Shown in pieces: positions 14,854-24,852 of a stretch of DNA of 61,221 nt. The translations under genes were made by a program, and so were the position numbers. The notes beneath the pieces were generated by a model. That model made no database searches and was not told the origin of the DNA. It was given only the letters and a program-made list of their open reading frames with translations. Source of the DNA: Verrucomicrobiota bacterium (GTDB lineage: Bacteria; Verrucomicrobiota; Verrucomicrobiia; Opitutales; Opitutaceae); assembly GCA_023386835.1 (NCBI GenBank), contig JAEWIY010000198.1:1-61221 (forward strand). The letters are read 5' to 3'. How positions within the stretch are numbered: the stretch's first letter is position 1; the number at the start of each line of letters is the position of its first letter.

Positions 14854-17730
14854 ATGTCCGTCCCCCCTGCCTCACCACTCAACTTCTCGCGACTGCGCAC
14901 GCTCGCGCGGGTGTGCGCGGTCGTACCCATCGTAGCCGGGCTGGTGGTCCTGCTGGGCTGGTGGACCGGCGAGCTGTGGCTGAGCGGTCTGGTGCCCGGA
15001 GTGGTGCCAATGAAGGCGAACACCGCCTTGTGCGGCACGCTCATGGGAGCGGGGCTCCTGTTGCTGACGCTGAGCTCACCCTGGCCAAAGCGGCGCCTGG
15101 TCATCCGCATTCTGTCCGGGCTGGTCTTCGTCCTCGCGGGACTCACCCTTCTTCAGTATCCAACCGGGCATGACTTCGGCACGGACCAGTGGCTGGTCCG
15201 GGACCCTGCCGCCGCCACTCCGCCCGGACGCATGGCCGCCGCCACGTCGGCCGGGTTTGTCCTCGCTGCGGCCGCGCTGGGTTTGCTGACGTTTCGCGCA
15301 GCGCGCTGCCGCTGGGTCGGCCAGACGCTCGCGCTGCTCGCCGGCTTCAACGGCCTGTTGGCGTTTGTCGGCTTCTTCTACGGCGCCACCGAACTGGTCG
15401 ACGTCACGGTGCGCATCGGCACCTCGGCCGACATGGGCGTTCACATCGCCGCCATCTTCATGTTGCTCTCGACCGGGCTCATGCTGGCGCAGCCGAACTC
15501 CGGGCTGATTGCCACCTTCACCAGCCGGAATCTGGGTGGGCTCGTGGCGCGTCGCGCGCTTCCGTTCGCGATCGTCCTGCCGTTGTGGCTCGGCTGGCTG
15601 CTGCTCCGCGGCGAAGATGAAGGCTGGTCACATACGCGCTTCGGCCTGGCACTCTTCGCCGTCGGCAACGCGCTGCTGTTCTCCACCATTCTCTGGCTAA
15701 CGGCCCGCTGGCTCAACCGCGCTGACATGACGCGTCGCCGTGCGCTGAGCCGGGCCGAGTCGGCCAGCCGGCAGACCCGCGTGGCGCACGACCAGTTACG
15801 CCAGCGCGAGACGCTCATGCATCTGGCGCTCTCCAGCGCCAACGCGGGCACGTGGTATTGGCGCCGCGACGACAAGCGAACCCGAGGATCCAACTTGTGG
15901 CTCGAACTCTACGGCTTCCCCCCCGGTTCGGAGCCGACGGACGCGGAGACCTCCGAGCGCGTCTTCCCCGCGGATCGTCCGCGGCTGCGCGCCGCCGCCG
16001 AACGGGCCTTCGCCGAGCTCACGACGTTTGCGGAGGACTATCGCGTCGTGCTGCCCGACGGCACCCTGCGCTGGTTGTCCGCCCGCGGCCGCGCTCACAA
16101 CGAGAACGGCTGGATGCAGATGGAGGGCGTGACATTCGACATCACGCCGCAGAAACAGGCCGAGCAGGCGTTGAAGGAAAGCGAAGCCCGGTTCCGCCAA
16201 CTCGCGGAGAACATCGATTCCGTCTTCTGGATCATGGATCCGCGGACGGAAGACATCCTTTATGTCAGCCCGGCCTACGATCGCGTCTGGGGCCAGCCCG
16301 GCCATGAGCTGCTAAATTCGCCGCAGCTCTGGCTCGACGCGGTACACCACACGGACCGCGACCGGGTGCTCCGCTCAGCGATGGAACGTCTGCCGCTCGG
16401 CACGTTCGACGAGACGTACCGCATCGTGCGTCCGGACGGCAGTGTTCGTTGGATCCACGACCGCTCATTCCCCATTCGTGACGAGTCCGGCACGATCTAC
16501 CGCGTGGTCGGCACCGCCACCGACATCACTGCGCACCGGGAGTTGGAGGAGCAATACCGCCACGCCCAGAAGATGGAAGCGATGGGCACCCTCGCCGGCG
16601 GCATCGCTCATGACTTCAACAACATCCTCGCCGCGATCAACGGCTACACGGAGCTGGCCAAACAGGAGGCCCGGCCGGACCAGACCGTCCTGCAGGAGCA
16701 CCTCACGGCCGTTTCCGATGCCGGCCAGCGCGCCACCGATCTGGTCCGCCAGATCCTGACCTTCAGCCGACGCGAGCAACATCACCTCGAGGTGCTTCGC
16801 CTCGGGCCGGTGGTGCGCGAAGCGCTCAAGCTCCTGCGCGCTTCGCTGCCCGCGACGATCGATTTCGACGTGTCGCTCGGCACCGGGCTGCCGTTGGTTC
16901 GCGCCGATCCGACGCAGATTCATCAGGTACTGATGAACCTCGGCACCAACGCCTGGCACGCCATGCGCGATCGCCCCGGTCGCCTCGCCGTGAAGCTCGA
17001 GGGTTACACCGTCGCCGACAGCGCCGCGGCGGGCGTTGAACGGCCGCCTGTGCGCCCGGGCCGGTACGTGCGTATGATCGTAAGCGATACAGGTCACGGC
17101 ATGAGCCGGGAAACCCTGGCGCGCATCTTCGAACCATTCTTTACCACCAAGGCTCCCGGAGAGGGCACTGGCCTCGGATTGTCCGTGGTGCACGGAATCA
17201 TGGACAGTCACGGCGGCGCGGTGACGGTGAAGAGCCAGCCCGGCCGCGGCACCACCTTCTTCCTCTATTTTCCCGCGGTGCCGATGGCGCAGATCACCGA
17301 ACAGCCCGCCGCGTCAACCACGCCCGTGGGCAACGGCGAACGGGTCATGGTGTTGGACGACGAAGCCGCGCTGGCGATCCTCTCCCGCAAGGCGCTGCTC
17401 AGCCTCGGTTATACCGCCGAGGCGTTCACCAACGCCGGGGAGGCCTTGGAGAAGATCCGCCACGAGCCGGACGCCTTTCAGGTCGTCGTCACCGATTACG
17501 CGATGACCGGTATGACCGGAATCGATTTCGCCCGCGCCGTGCATCGCCAGCGTCGCGATCTGCCGGTCGTACTGGTGAGCGGCCAAGGCTCGATCGACCC
17601 GGTCCAGATGCGTGCCGGTGACATTTGTGAGCTCGTCACCAAACCGCACACGATCGCAACGCTCGGCGCAGCGGTGCACCGCGCTCTCTCTTGGCGGCCG
17701 GCTGAGCCGCCGAGTTCGGGCGAGAGTTAG
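14854..17730 (+). CDS. membrane PAS hybrid histidine kinase with C-terminal receiver
   Basis: 958 residues. Residues 1-290 hold about eight hydrophobic helices forming an integral membrane sensor of unknown ligand. Two PAS domains follow (about 320-434 and 445-562), then a HisKA domain with GGIAHDFNNILA (phospho-acceptor His586) of the NtrB-like type, a HATPase domain with GHGMSRETL and GTGLGLSVVHGI (about 690-805), and a receiver domain (about 830-945) with phospho-acceptor Asp881 in VTDYAMTG. There is no DNA-binding output, so signalling must pass to another response regulator or act through the receiver. It starts 82 bp after the small NSS subunit gene and its stop codon overlaps that of convergent msrB. 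Confidence 0.95.
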   Translation: MSVPPASPLNFSRLRTLARVCAVVPIVAGLVVLLGWWTGELWLSGLVPGVVPMKANTALCGTLMGAGLLLLTLSSPWPKRRLVIRILSGLVFVLAGLTLLQYPTGHDFGTDQWLVRDPAAATPPGRMAAATSAGFVLAAAALGLLTFRAARCRWVGQTLALLAGFNGLLAFVGFFYGATELVDVTVRIGTSADMGVHIAAIFMLLSTGLMLAQPNSGLIATFTSRNLGGLVARRALPFAIVLPLWLGWLLLRGEDEGWSHTRFGLALFAVGNALLFSTILWLTARWLNRADMTRRRALSRAESASRQTRVAHDQLRQRETLMHLALSSANAGTWYWRRDDKRTRGSNLWLELYGFPPGSEPTDAETSERVFPADRPRLRAAAERAFAELTTFAEDYRVVLPDGTLRWLSARGRAHNENGWMQMEGVTFDITPQKQAEQALKESEARFRQLAENIDSVFWIMDPRTEDILYVSPAYDRVWGQPGHELLNSPQLWLDAVHHTDRDRVLRSAMERLPLGTFDETYRIVRPDGSVRWIHDRSFPIRDESGTIYRVVGTATDITAHRELEEQYRHAQKMEAMGTLAGGIAHDFNNILAAINGYTELAKQEARPDQTVLQEHLTAVSDAGQRATDLVRQILTFSRREQHHLEVLRLGPVVREALKLLRASLPATIDFDVSLGTGLPLVRADPTQIHQVLMNLGTNAWHAMRDRPGRLAVKLEGYTVADSAAAGVERPPVRPGRYVRMIVSDTGHGMSRETLARIFEPFFTTKAPGEGTGLGLSVVHGIMDSHGGAVTVKSQPGRGTTFFLYFPAVPMAQITEQPAASTTPVGNGERVMVLDDEAALAILSRKALLSLGYTAEAFTNAGEALEKIRHEPDAFQVVVTDYAMTGMTGIDFARAVHRQRRDLPVVLVSGQGSIDPVQMRAGDICELVTKPHTIATLGAAVHRALSWRPAEPPSSGES

Positions 17731-18326
17731 CTGTCGCTCGCGGCGACGGCTTCCGCCGGACGCTTCGCGGCCACCGCCGGGATGTCCGCTGTCGGCACGA
17801 AGTTGAGCGAAGCCGAGTTCAGGCAATAACGCAGTCCAGTCGGACGTGGACCGTCTTCGAAGACATGCCCCAAGTGGGCATCGCAGCGCGCACACAGGAT
17901 CTCCTCACGCACCATGCCGTGGCTGCGGTCGACTCGCGTCCGGACGTTTTCCTTTGCAAACGGCGCGAAGAAACTCGGCCAGCCCGTACCGGAATCGAAC
18001 TTGGTCTCAGCGGAGAAGAGCGGCAGCTCGCAGCACACACAGGTGTAGATCCCTGTTTTTTTGTGGTCGTAAAAGACGCCACAGAACGGCGCCTCGGTGC
18101 CCTGCGTCCGAGCGATTTTGAACTGCTCGGGCGTCAGCTGGGCACGCCACTCTGCATCCGACTTCACAATCCGAGCCGTGCGAAAGGGCGAGGTCGGGTG
18201 GCCAGTGTCATCGGTCCAACGGGCAGTAATCATAGCTGGGGAATCGTTCCGCGCGGCCGAAAGGACAAGACCCGTTGCGCTGGCCGCGCACGCAAGGAGC
18301 CCAAAAATCAGACGGGAGGGACGCAC
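17727..18326 (-). CDS. msrB: peptide-methionine (R)-S-oxide reductase, probably exported
   Basis: Reduces methionine-R-sulfoxide in proteins. The 199-residue protein contains the full MsrB domain: zinc-binding pairs in YTCVCCELPLF and LCARCDAHLGH, the FDSGTGWPSFF block, and catalytic Cys168 in RYCLN. The GTG start at 18326 adds MRPSRLIFGLLACAASATG, which reads as a Sec signal peptide; an internal ATG at codon 32 would give a cytoplasmic form instead. The domain is about 130 residues, so the N-terminal extension is real if the GTG is used. The stop codon TTA(G) overlaps the stop of the kinase gene on the other strand. It is divergent from htpG, another protein-quality gene. Confidence 0.93.
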   Translation of the reverse strand: MRPSRLIFGLLACAASATGLVLSAARNDSPAMITARWTDDTGHPTSPFRTARIVKSDAEWRAQLTPEQFKIARTQGTEAPFCGVFYDHKKTGIYTCVCCELPLFSAETKFDSGTGWPSFFAPFAKENVRTRVDRSHGMVREEILCARCDAHLGHVFEDGPRPTGLRYCLNSASLNFVPTADIPAVAAKRPAEAVAASDS

Positions 18327-18464
18327 GCCAGGAGGCTAACCAAACCTCGCCTCGGCGCAACCCCGCCCCCCGGCATGCCACGATCGACGCCAGACGGGAA
18401 CTCTTCGCACGCGTGCCGGACGCACTACGACCACCCGCGCCGCATCTCCCATCTTACAGGCAGC

Positions 18465-18491
18465 TTGATTTCTGCCGCCGATTTTTACACT
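18465..18491 (+). promoter_or_regulatory. candidate htpG promoter
   Basis: TTGATT (18465-18470) and TACACT (18486-18491, four of six matches to TATAAT) lie 47 bp before the htpG ATG. The 15-bp spacer is shorter than ideal; shifting the -35 one base (CTTGAT) gives 16. No CIRCE inverted repeat was seen nearby. Confidence 0.35.
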
Positions 18492-18537
18492 ACGCACCTC
18501 CCGGCGGCCATCCCGCCCCATTCCCGTTTTTCCAACC

Positions 18538-20385
18538 ATGTCCACCGCCACTCCGCAGACCTTCGAGTTCCAAGCCGAGATCAAGCAGTTGCTCGATATC
18601 GTCATTCACTCGCTTTACACCGAGAAGGAGATCTTCGTCCGCGAGCTGGTTTCCAACGCGTCCGACGCCTTGGAAAAACTCCGGCATCTGCAGCTGACCG
18701 AGAAGGAGATCTTCGACGACCGGCTGGAGTTGGAGATCAACCTGACCACCGACGACAAGGCGAAGACGATCACGATCCAGGACTTCGGCATCGGCATGAC
18801 GCGGGAGGAGCTCGTCGCAAACCTCGGCACGATCGCGCACTCCGGCTCCAAGGCTTTCCTGAAGGCACTGAGTGAGGGCGGGCAGAAGAACGCCAACCTG
18901 ATCGGTCAGTTCGGTGTCGGTTTCTATTCCGCCTTCATGGTGGCCAAGTCCGTCAAGGTTTACACCCACTCGTGGCGGCCGCAGGAACCCGGACACGTCT
19001 GGACCAGCGAAGGCGGCGGCAGCTACACGATCGAGGAATCCGAAGGCGAACGCCGCGGAGCGAAGATCGTCATCGAGTTGAAGGACGACTGCGCCGAGTT
19101 CGCGTCGGAGTCGCGGATCAAGAGCATCCTCGAGCGCTACAGCGCGTTCGTCTCGTTTCCGATCAATCTCAACGGCAAGCGCATCAACACCGTCCAGGCG
19201 CTCTGGTTGCGCAACAAGAACGAGATCAAGGACGAGGAGTACACCGAGTTCTACAAATTCCAGTCGCACGCGTTCGACGAGCCCCGCCTGCGCCTGCACT
19301 TCTCCGCCGACGCTCCGCTCGCGATTAACGCGCTGCTGTTCGTTCCGCAGAACAACCCGGAGAAGTTCGGACTGGCGCGGTCCGAACCCGCCGTCTCGCT
19401 TTACTGCCGCAAGGTGCTGATCGATGCGGCCCCGAAGGACCTGTTGCCCGAGTGGCTGCGCTTCCTCAAGGGCGTCGTCGATAGCGAGGACCTGCCGCTC
19501 AACATCTCCCGCGAGACGATGCAGGACCGCTCGCTGGTCGAAAAGCTGAACAAGGTCATCACGAAACGTTTCCTCAAGTTCCTCGAAGACGAAGCCAAGA
19601 ACCGCGCCGAAAGCTACGACCAGTTCTACACCGAATTCGGCATCTTCCTGAAGGAGGGCGCCGCAACCGACTTCACGCACAAGGACAGCCTGGCGAAGCT
19701 TCTGCGCTTCGAATCGTCGCGGACGGAAAAGGGCAAGACGACGTCGCTCGCCGACTATGTCTCGCGCATGTCGGAAGGTCAGAAGGACATCTATTTCCTC
19801 ATCGGCCCAAGCCGCGAGGCGATCGAGCGCGGCCCGTATCTCGAAGGTTTTAAGGCGCGCAACCTCGAGGTGCTGTTCGGCTTCGAGGCCGTCGACGACT
19901 ACGTCATGCGGCACCTGCGCGAATTTGATGGCAAGACGCTCACCGCCGCCGACAGCGCCGACGTAAAACTGTCCGAGGCGCCCGCGCCCGAGGGTGAAGC
20001 GCTGCCGGAAGCCGAGGCGAAGGACCTCGCCACCTGGCTGAAGGAAACGTTGGGCAACCGTGTCGCCGAGGTGAAGGCATCCGACCGTCTGACCGACTCG
20101 CCCGCCGCGGTGCTCAACGCCGACCGGTTCATGTCGCCGCAGATGCGCCGGATGATGCGCGCGATGAGCAAGGACAAGGATGAGGAGACGCCGCTGCAGG
20201 TGAATCTGGAGTTCAATCCGCGCCACGCCATCATCAAGCGCCTCGCTGCCACGCGGGCGAGCGACACCACCAAGGCCCAGCTCGTGGCCGAGCAGCTCTT
20301 CGACAACGCGCTGCTCGCCGCCGGCCTGCTGGAGGATCCAAGCCGGATGATCGGCCGCCTCTACAAGCTGCTCGAGCAGGTCTGA
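18538..20385 (+). CDS. htpG: molecular chaperone HtpG (Hsp90)
   Basis: ATP-driven dimeric chaperone of the cytoplasm. The 615-residue length is normal for bacterial Hsp90. The N-terminal GHKL ATPase shows the family signature YTEKEIFVRELVSNASDALEK with the catalytic Glu, DFGIGM, GTIAHSGSKAF and GQFGVGFYSAFMVA (about residues 25-145). The middle domain contains the ISRETMQ segment with the conserved Arg, and the C-terminal dimerisation domain ends LYKLLEQV. The ATG at 18538 gives the conserved ETFEFQAEIKQLLDIVIHSL opening, here preceded by MSTATPQ. It is convergent with treZ, whose stop lies 13 bp away. Confidence 0.98.
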   Translation: MSTATPQTFEFQAEIKQLLDIVIHSLYTEKEIFVRELVSNASDALEKLRHLQLTEKEIFDDRLELEINLTTDDKAKTITIQDFGIGMTREELVANLGTIAHSGSKAFLKALSEGGQKNANLIGQFGVGFYSAFMVAKSVKVYTHSWRPQEPGHVWTSEGGGSYTIEESEGERRGAKIVIELKDDCAEFASESRIKSILERYSAFVSFPINLNGKRINTVQALWLRNKNEIKDEEYTEFYKFQSHAFDEPRLRLHFSADAPLAINALLFVPQNNPEKFGLARSEPAVSLYCRKVLIDAAPKDLLPEWLRFLKGVVDSEDLPLNISRETMQDRSLVEKLNKVITKRFLKFLEDEAKNRAESYDQFYTEFGIFLKEGAATDFTHKDSLAKLLRFESSRTEKGKTTSLADYVSRMSEGQKDIYFLIGPSREAIERGPYLEGFKARNLEVLFGFEAVDDYVMRHLREFDGKTLTAADSADVKLSEAPAPEGEALPEAEAKDLATWLKETLGNRVAEVKASDRLTDSPAAVLNADRFMSPQMRRMMRAMSKDKDEETPLQVNLEFNPRHAIIKRLAATRASDTTKAQLVAEQLFDNALLAAGLLEDPSRMIGRLYKLLEQV

Positions 20386-20398
20386 AGTATTCAGCTGG

Positions 20399-22138
20399 TC
20401 ATGACGCCGCGACGGGCTTTCCGGCGCGGCGCCAGATCAGCGTCGCCCAACCCGGCACCGGGTCCGACGGACGGCGCTCGGACCCGCCGGTCGAATCGGC
20501 GGCGAGGGTCCACTCGCCTTCAGCCATTGGGACCGCCTGCTGCCGCGGGGAGAGGTTGCACGTCACCGCCAGTTCGCCGATTCGGAGGGTGAGCCACCCG
20601 TTCGCCTCGTCGAATTCGACGGCGCGGTTCTCCCGCCCGGGCACCACGTATTCACGGCGCAATCGGAGCAATCGGCGGTACCACTGCAGCATGTCCTGAC
20701 TCTCGGGTTCATCGAGCTCGTCCCAGCGCAGCTTTGAACGCACGAAGGTCCGGCGCTCCTGCGGATCCGGCACCGTCTCGGGCTGCCAGCGGAACGCGGC
20801 AAACTCGTGCCGGCGTCCCTCCGTGACCGCATGGCCGAGTTTCTCGTCATGATGATCCGTGAAGTAGAGAAAAGGCGTCATCGCGCCCCACTCTTCGCCT
20901 TGGAAGAGCATCGGCGTGAACGGGGACAGCAGGACCAGCGCCGCCATCGCCTTGAGCTTCTCCGGCGGAAGCAACTGGCTGGTCCGTTCGCCCAGGGCAC
21001 GGTTGCCGATCTGGTCGTGGTTCTGAGCGCAGACGACGAGTTGCTCCGACCGCACGCCTTCCGGTGGCCGTCCATGGCCGCGCCGTCGAAAGGGCGAATA
21101 CTGCCCTTGAAACACGTACCCACTGCGCAACGCCGCCGCGATATGCTCGATGCGCCCGAAATCCGAGTAGTAGCCGTCCCGCTCGCCGGTGAGCACAGTG
21201 TGCAGCGCGTGGTGCAGTTCGTCCGCCCAGTGCGCGCTGAGACCGAAGCCGCCGCGGTTTCGCGGCAGCACGTACTTGGGGTCATTGCGATCGCTCTCAG
21301 CGATCAACACCAGCTCGCGGCCGGTCTCTTGGCCAAGAGCCGCCACCTTCTCTGCGAGTTCCTCCAGCAAATGCTTCGCGCGTTCGTCGATGATCGCGTG
21401 CACCGCATCGAGTCGCAGCCCGTCGAAACCGTAATCCCGCAGCCACATGAGCGCGTTCTCGATCACAAAGGCCCGCACCTCGTCGCTGTCGGCCGCGTCG
21501 TAGTTGATCGCGTCACCCCACGGCGTCTTCCAGTGACTGGTGAAGTAGGGGCCGAAACGAGCGAGGTAATTTCCGTCCGGCCCGAGATGGTTGTAGACCA
21601 CGTCGAGCAAGACGGCGAGGCCGTGCTCATGGCAGGCACGCACAAACGCGGCCAGATCCTCCGGCGTGCCATAGGCTGGATGCGGCGCGTAGAAATAAAC
21701 CCCGTCATACCCCCAGCCGCGCTCGCCCGGAAACGTGGCGAGCGGCATGAGCTCGAGATGCGTCACCCCGAGGTCCCGCAGGTGACCGAGTTTGTCCTGG
21801 GCGGCCCGATACGTGCCCTCCGCGGTGAACGTTCCGATGTGGATCTCGTAGATGACCGCGTCCGTCAGCGGCGGCGCGCGAAACGGTTCACCACGCGGCC
21901 CCAGATCTTCCACCGGCCACGCGCAGGAAGCGCCGTGCACGCCGTCGGGCTGCCAGCGCGAGCGCGGATCCGGCGTCGGTTCACCGTCATCAACGACATA
22001 ACGGTACCGGGTCTGACCGGAAACGGCGGGCTGCTCCAGCACCCAGCGCCCGCGGCCGTCGCGATGCATCGGGAGCAGCTGCCCGCCCAGTTCAAGTTTC
22101 ACTGATTGCGCCGCCGGCGCCCAAACCATGAATTCCAT
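20399..22138 (-). CDS. treZ: malto-oligosyltrehalose trehalohydrolase
   Basis: Releases free trehalose from the reducing end of maltooligosyl-trehalose. The 579-residue GH13 protein begins MEFMVWAPAAQSVKLEL, the N-terminal CBM48-like beta sandwich (about 1-90). The barrel shows YDGVYFYAPHPAYGTPEDL, LLDVVYNHLGPDGNYL, the nucleophile region DGLRLDAVHAI and the acid/base region VLIAESDRNDP, all standard for TreZ. The C-terminal beta domain ends after ATLIWRRAG. It is the last gene of glgX-treY-treZ, starting 45 bp after treY. A weak AGGA lies upstream of the ATG. Confidence 0.97.
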   Translation of the reverse strand: MEFMVWAPAAQSVKLELGGQLLPMHRDGRGRWVLEQPAVSGQTRYRYVVDDGEPTPDPRSRWQPDGVHGASCAWPVEDLGPRGEPFRAPPLTDAVIYEIHIGTFTAEGTYRAAQDKLGHLRDLGVTHLELMPLATFPGERGWGYDGVYFYAPHPAYGTPEDLAAFVRACHEHGLAVLLDVVYNHLGPDGNYLARFGPYFTSHWKTPWGDAINYDAADSDEVRAFVIENALMWLRDYGFDGLRLDAVHAIIDERAKHLLEELAEKVAALGQETGRELVLIAESDRNDPKYVLPRNRGGFGLSAHWADELHHALHTVLTGERDGYYSDFGRIEHIAAALRSGYVFQGQYSPFRRRGHGRPPEGVRSEQLVVCAQNHDQIGNRALGERTSQLLPPEKLKAMAALVLLSPFTPMLFQGEEWGAMTPFLYFTDHHDEKLGHAVTEGRRHEFAAFRWQPETVPDPQERRTFVRSKLRWDELDEPESQDMLQWYRRLLRLRREYVVPGRENRAVEFDEANGWLTLRIGELAVTCNLSPRQQAVPMAEGEWTLAADSTGGSERRPSDPVPGWATLIWRRAGKPVAAS

Positions 22139-22183
22139 AAGCGTTCACGTCCTGCTCGCCTCTGTGACGAGTTGCTCTGGTTT

Positions 22184-24811
22184 CTACTCCCGCACCAGCA
22201 GCGCCACCGGGAAACGGCCAAACACCTCCGAGGGTGTGACCACACCGCTCAGCACCGCTTCCGTGTAGAGATTGCGCCACGATCCGTCCGGCAGCGTGAG
22301 CGAGGTATCCATCCAGTCACCACCCAGGGTGTACGTAAACCGCGGGACCACGACGATCACGTCGTCTCCACGCCGGCACGACAAAAGATGCCCGAGCCTC
22401 GCGCCGCGCGCGACGAGCGGTTCGTAAATGGCAGTTTCGTTGAAACACTCCGGCCGCTCCATCCGCAGCTTGAGGGTCCGCTGGATCATCCAGAGCTTCG
22501 GCAATCCGCTCTCCCAGTCCTCGACCGCCTGGTCAACCTTGAGGTATTGTACCCGGATCAACAGCTCGCGCCGCAGGTTGAAGTCGACGGGCCGGCGGTT
22601 GTCCGGATCAACCAGGCTGTGATCCCACAGCTCCGTCCCCTGATAAAAATCCGGCACACCCGGAGCGGTCAGCTTGATCAACGTTTGCGCCAGGCTGTTG
22701 ATCCGTCCCGGACCGACCAGCGGCGCGATAAAGGCCTCGAGAGCCGCCACAAACTCGCGGGATTCGAGAATCCGCTGCGTGAAGCCCAACACCGCCTCCT
22801 CGTAGTCGGCATTCGGCTCATGCCACGATGTGAAGACCTTCGCCTCACGGCAGGCCTTCAGCATGTAATCGCGCGCCCGCTCGACCGAGATGGGCCATGC
22901 GCCAACAAGAGTCTGGTACAACAGGTACTCTGCGTGGCGATCGGGCATCCGGCCGCGCCAGGCGGGCTGGTTCATCTGCGACCACGAACGCACGGCCTCC
23001 GACCATTGCGCGGGCAATTCCGTCAGCACGGAGATCCGCGCCCGCACATCCTCGCTGCGCTTGGTGTCGTGCGTCGAGGTGGCGAGCAGATTGTCCGGCC
23101 AGAGCGTGTTCAGATGGTGGCAGTACTGGTGGAAGCGCTCGGCCGAGATGCCGAGCGCCCAAGGCTGCGCCCCCACTTCGTTGCAGGAGACCAGCCGATC
23201 ATAGAGATAGAAGGTCGTATCCTCCGCTCCCTTTGCCATCACGGCCGGCGCGAGTTGCTCCCACCGTGCCATGAAGTCGGCCGCCGTGTCGTCCTCCGGC
23301 TGCCCCATGAGCAATCGTCTCAGATAATCGAATACATCGTCCTCCAGCCCGCTCACGTTGGCTCGTGCCTCCGCAAACGCCTCCTCCAGCACCACCGGGT
23401 CGCGATCGCCATCCGCCCCCCGGGTGGCGGAACGATAGGTGCGATAAACCGGCAAAGCCGCCGTCAGCGCGGCCAGCGCCTGCCGCAACTGTTTCCGGCT
23501 GAAGTCTCGCGCCCGCCAATCCCGTCGCGAAATTTCCACCGCCAGCGTGACCAACCGGTCAAGGTCCGCCGAAAAATGCGCCTCAAGGATCGCGAGTTTC
23601 TTCTCGCGGACAAGGGCGAGGAAATTGACCGGATGCCCGGTGAAATCGGCGTAGATCCCGGTGAGCATATCCTCACGCTGCTCCGCCATCCAAAGCCGGT
23701 TCACCTTGGCCAGAAAGTCGTAACCGACAGTGCCATCCACGGCCCAGCCGCCCGGTAACGGCTCGGAGGCATCGAGGATCTTTTCCACGTAGATCTTCCC
23801 CTCCGGCAGCAGGCGGCGGAGCGTAGCCAGATAGCCCGCCGGATCCCGCAGCCCATCCGGGTGATCAACGCGCAATCCCGCCACATCACCGTCCGCGACC
23901 ATCTGGGCGATGCGCGCGTGCGCCGCCTCAAACACCTCCGGGTCTTCCACGCGCAGTCCCACCAGCCCACCGATGTTGAAGAAGCGTCGGTAGTTCACCA
24001 ACTCGCCCTCGAGCTTCCACCACACCAGCCGATAATACTGCTGCTCGAGCAACGCGTGCATGTCCGATGGTGATCCGGCGATCCGCGCCGCCCGCTCCCG
24101 GATGCCGCTCCCCGCCTTCTTGTTGTCACGAGAATGTTGATACCACTGGCGCACCTGCTCCACCACCTGCGCATACTCCCGCGTCACCTCGACGGCCGGT
24201 GCGAGCGTCGCGCGCAGCCTTTGCGCCTGCTCACGCAGCGTCGTGACCTTGGCGTCCGACGGCTCAGCCAGATCCAGCCAGGAGAGCGGGTTGAGAGGCC
24301 AGCGGTGGTCGAAGTAGGCGAGTTGCGGCTCCTCTCCGTCGAGATCGAGGGAGAACTGCCCCGCTTCGAGGACTGCCCCGTAGCGCTCACCCAATGTGCA
24401 AAGGCGGATGCGCCACGGTTCACCGCTGACGCACGGGTTCAGGTCAAAGTAACTGACGTGAGGACTGTACGGGCCGTGCTCCAACATGTCGCACCACCAC
24501 GGGTTGGCCACGTGCGTGGTCATGTGATTGGGCACGATGTCGAGCAGCACACCCAAACCCTGCTCCCGCACGACCTGCTGAAACGCCTTCCAGCCGTCTT
24601 CACCGCCGATGTCCTCGCTGATGTGCCGCGGATCCGCCACATCATAGCCATGCGTGCTGCCCGGAGCCGCCTGGAGCACGGGCGAGAGGTAAACGTGGCT
24701 GATGCCAAGCTCCTTGAGGTACGGCACCACCTCCGCGGCCGCGGGTAATGGGAAACCGGCGTGCAACTGCAGCCGGTAGGTGGCGGTCCAGGGACGCGAA
24801 GGCGACGTCAT
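22184..24811 (-). CDS. treY: malto-oligosyltrehalose synthase
   Basis: Converts the terminal alpha-1,4 linkage of maltodextrins to alpha,alpha-1,1, making maltooligosyl-trehalose for TreZ. The 875-residue GH13 protein starts with TATYRLQLHAGFPL and ISHVYLSPVLQAAPGSTHGYDV, diagnostic for TreY. Further marks are LLDIVPNHM, the nucleophile motif GLRVDHPDG, YVEKILDASE with the acid/base Glu, and STHDTKRSEDVRARI, followed by the C-terminal PGVPDFYQGTELWD. Length is within the 700-950 range of the family. It sits 41 bp after glgX and 45 bp before treZ on the same strand, so the three form one transcription unit. Confidence 0.98.
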   Translation of the reverse strand: MTSPSRPWTATYRLQLHAGFPLPAAAEVVPYLKELGISHVYLSPVLQAAPGSTHGYDVADPRHISEDIGGEDGWKAFQQVVREQGLGVLLDIVPNHMTTHVANPWWCDMLEHGPYSPHVSYFDLNPCVSGEPWRIRLCTLGERYGAVLEAGQFSLDLDGEEPQLAYFDHRWPLNPLSWLDLAEPSDAKVTTLREQAQRLRATLAPAVEVTREYAQVVEQVRQWYQHSRDNKKAGSGIRERAARIAGSPSDMHALLEQQYYRLVWWKLEGELVNYRRFFNIGGLVGLRVEDPEVFEAAHARIAQMVADGDVAGLRVDHPDGLRDPAGYLATLRRLLPEGKIYVEKILDASEPLPGGWAVDGTVGYDFLAKVNRLWMAEQREDMLTGIYADFTGHPVNFLALVREKKLAILEAHFSADLDRLVTLAVEISRRDWRARDFSRKQLRQALAALTAALPVYRTYRSATRGADGDRDPVVLEEAFAEARANVSGLEDDVFDYLRRLLMGQPEDDTAADFMARWEQLAPAVMAKGAEDTTFYLYDRLVSCNEVGAQPWALGISAERFHQYCHHLNTLWPDNLLATSTHDTKRSEDVRARISVLTELPAQWSEAVRSWSQMNQPAWRGRMPDRHAEYLLYQTLVGAWPISVERARDYMLKACREAKVFTSWHEPNADYEEAVLGFTQRILESREFVAALEAFIAPLVGPGRINSLAQTLIKLTAPGVPDFYQGTELWDHSLVDPDNRRPVDFNLRRELLIRVQYLKVDQAVEDWESGLPKLWMIQRTLKLRMERPECFNETAIYEPLVARGARLGHLLSCRRGDDVIVVVPRFTYTLGGDWMDTSLTLPDGSWRNLYTEAVLSGVVTPSEVFGRFPVALLVRE

Positions 24812-24852
24812 GAGCAGGCGCGAAATCGGTGGCTGAGCAACTAACCGGAGCG

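Noticed and set aside
18490..20226. 578-codon open frame opposite htpG
   Set aside because: Antisense shadow of the htpG codon pattern; no recognisable domain.
22106..23758. 550-codon open frame on the plus strand opposite treY
   Set aside because: Arg/His/Pro-rich shadow; treY on the minus strand has all family motifs.
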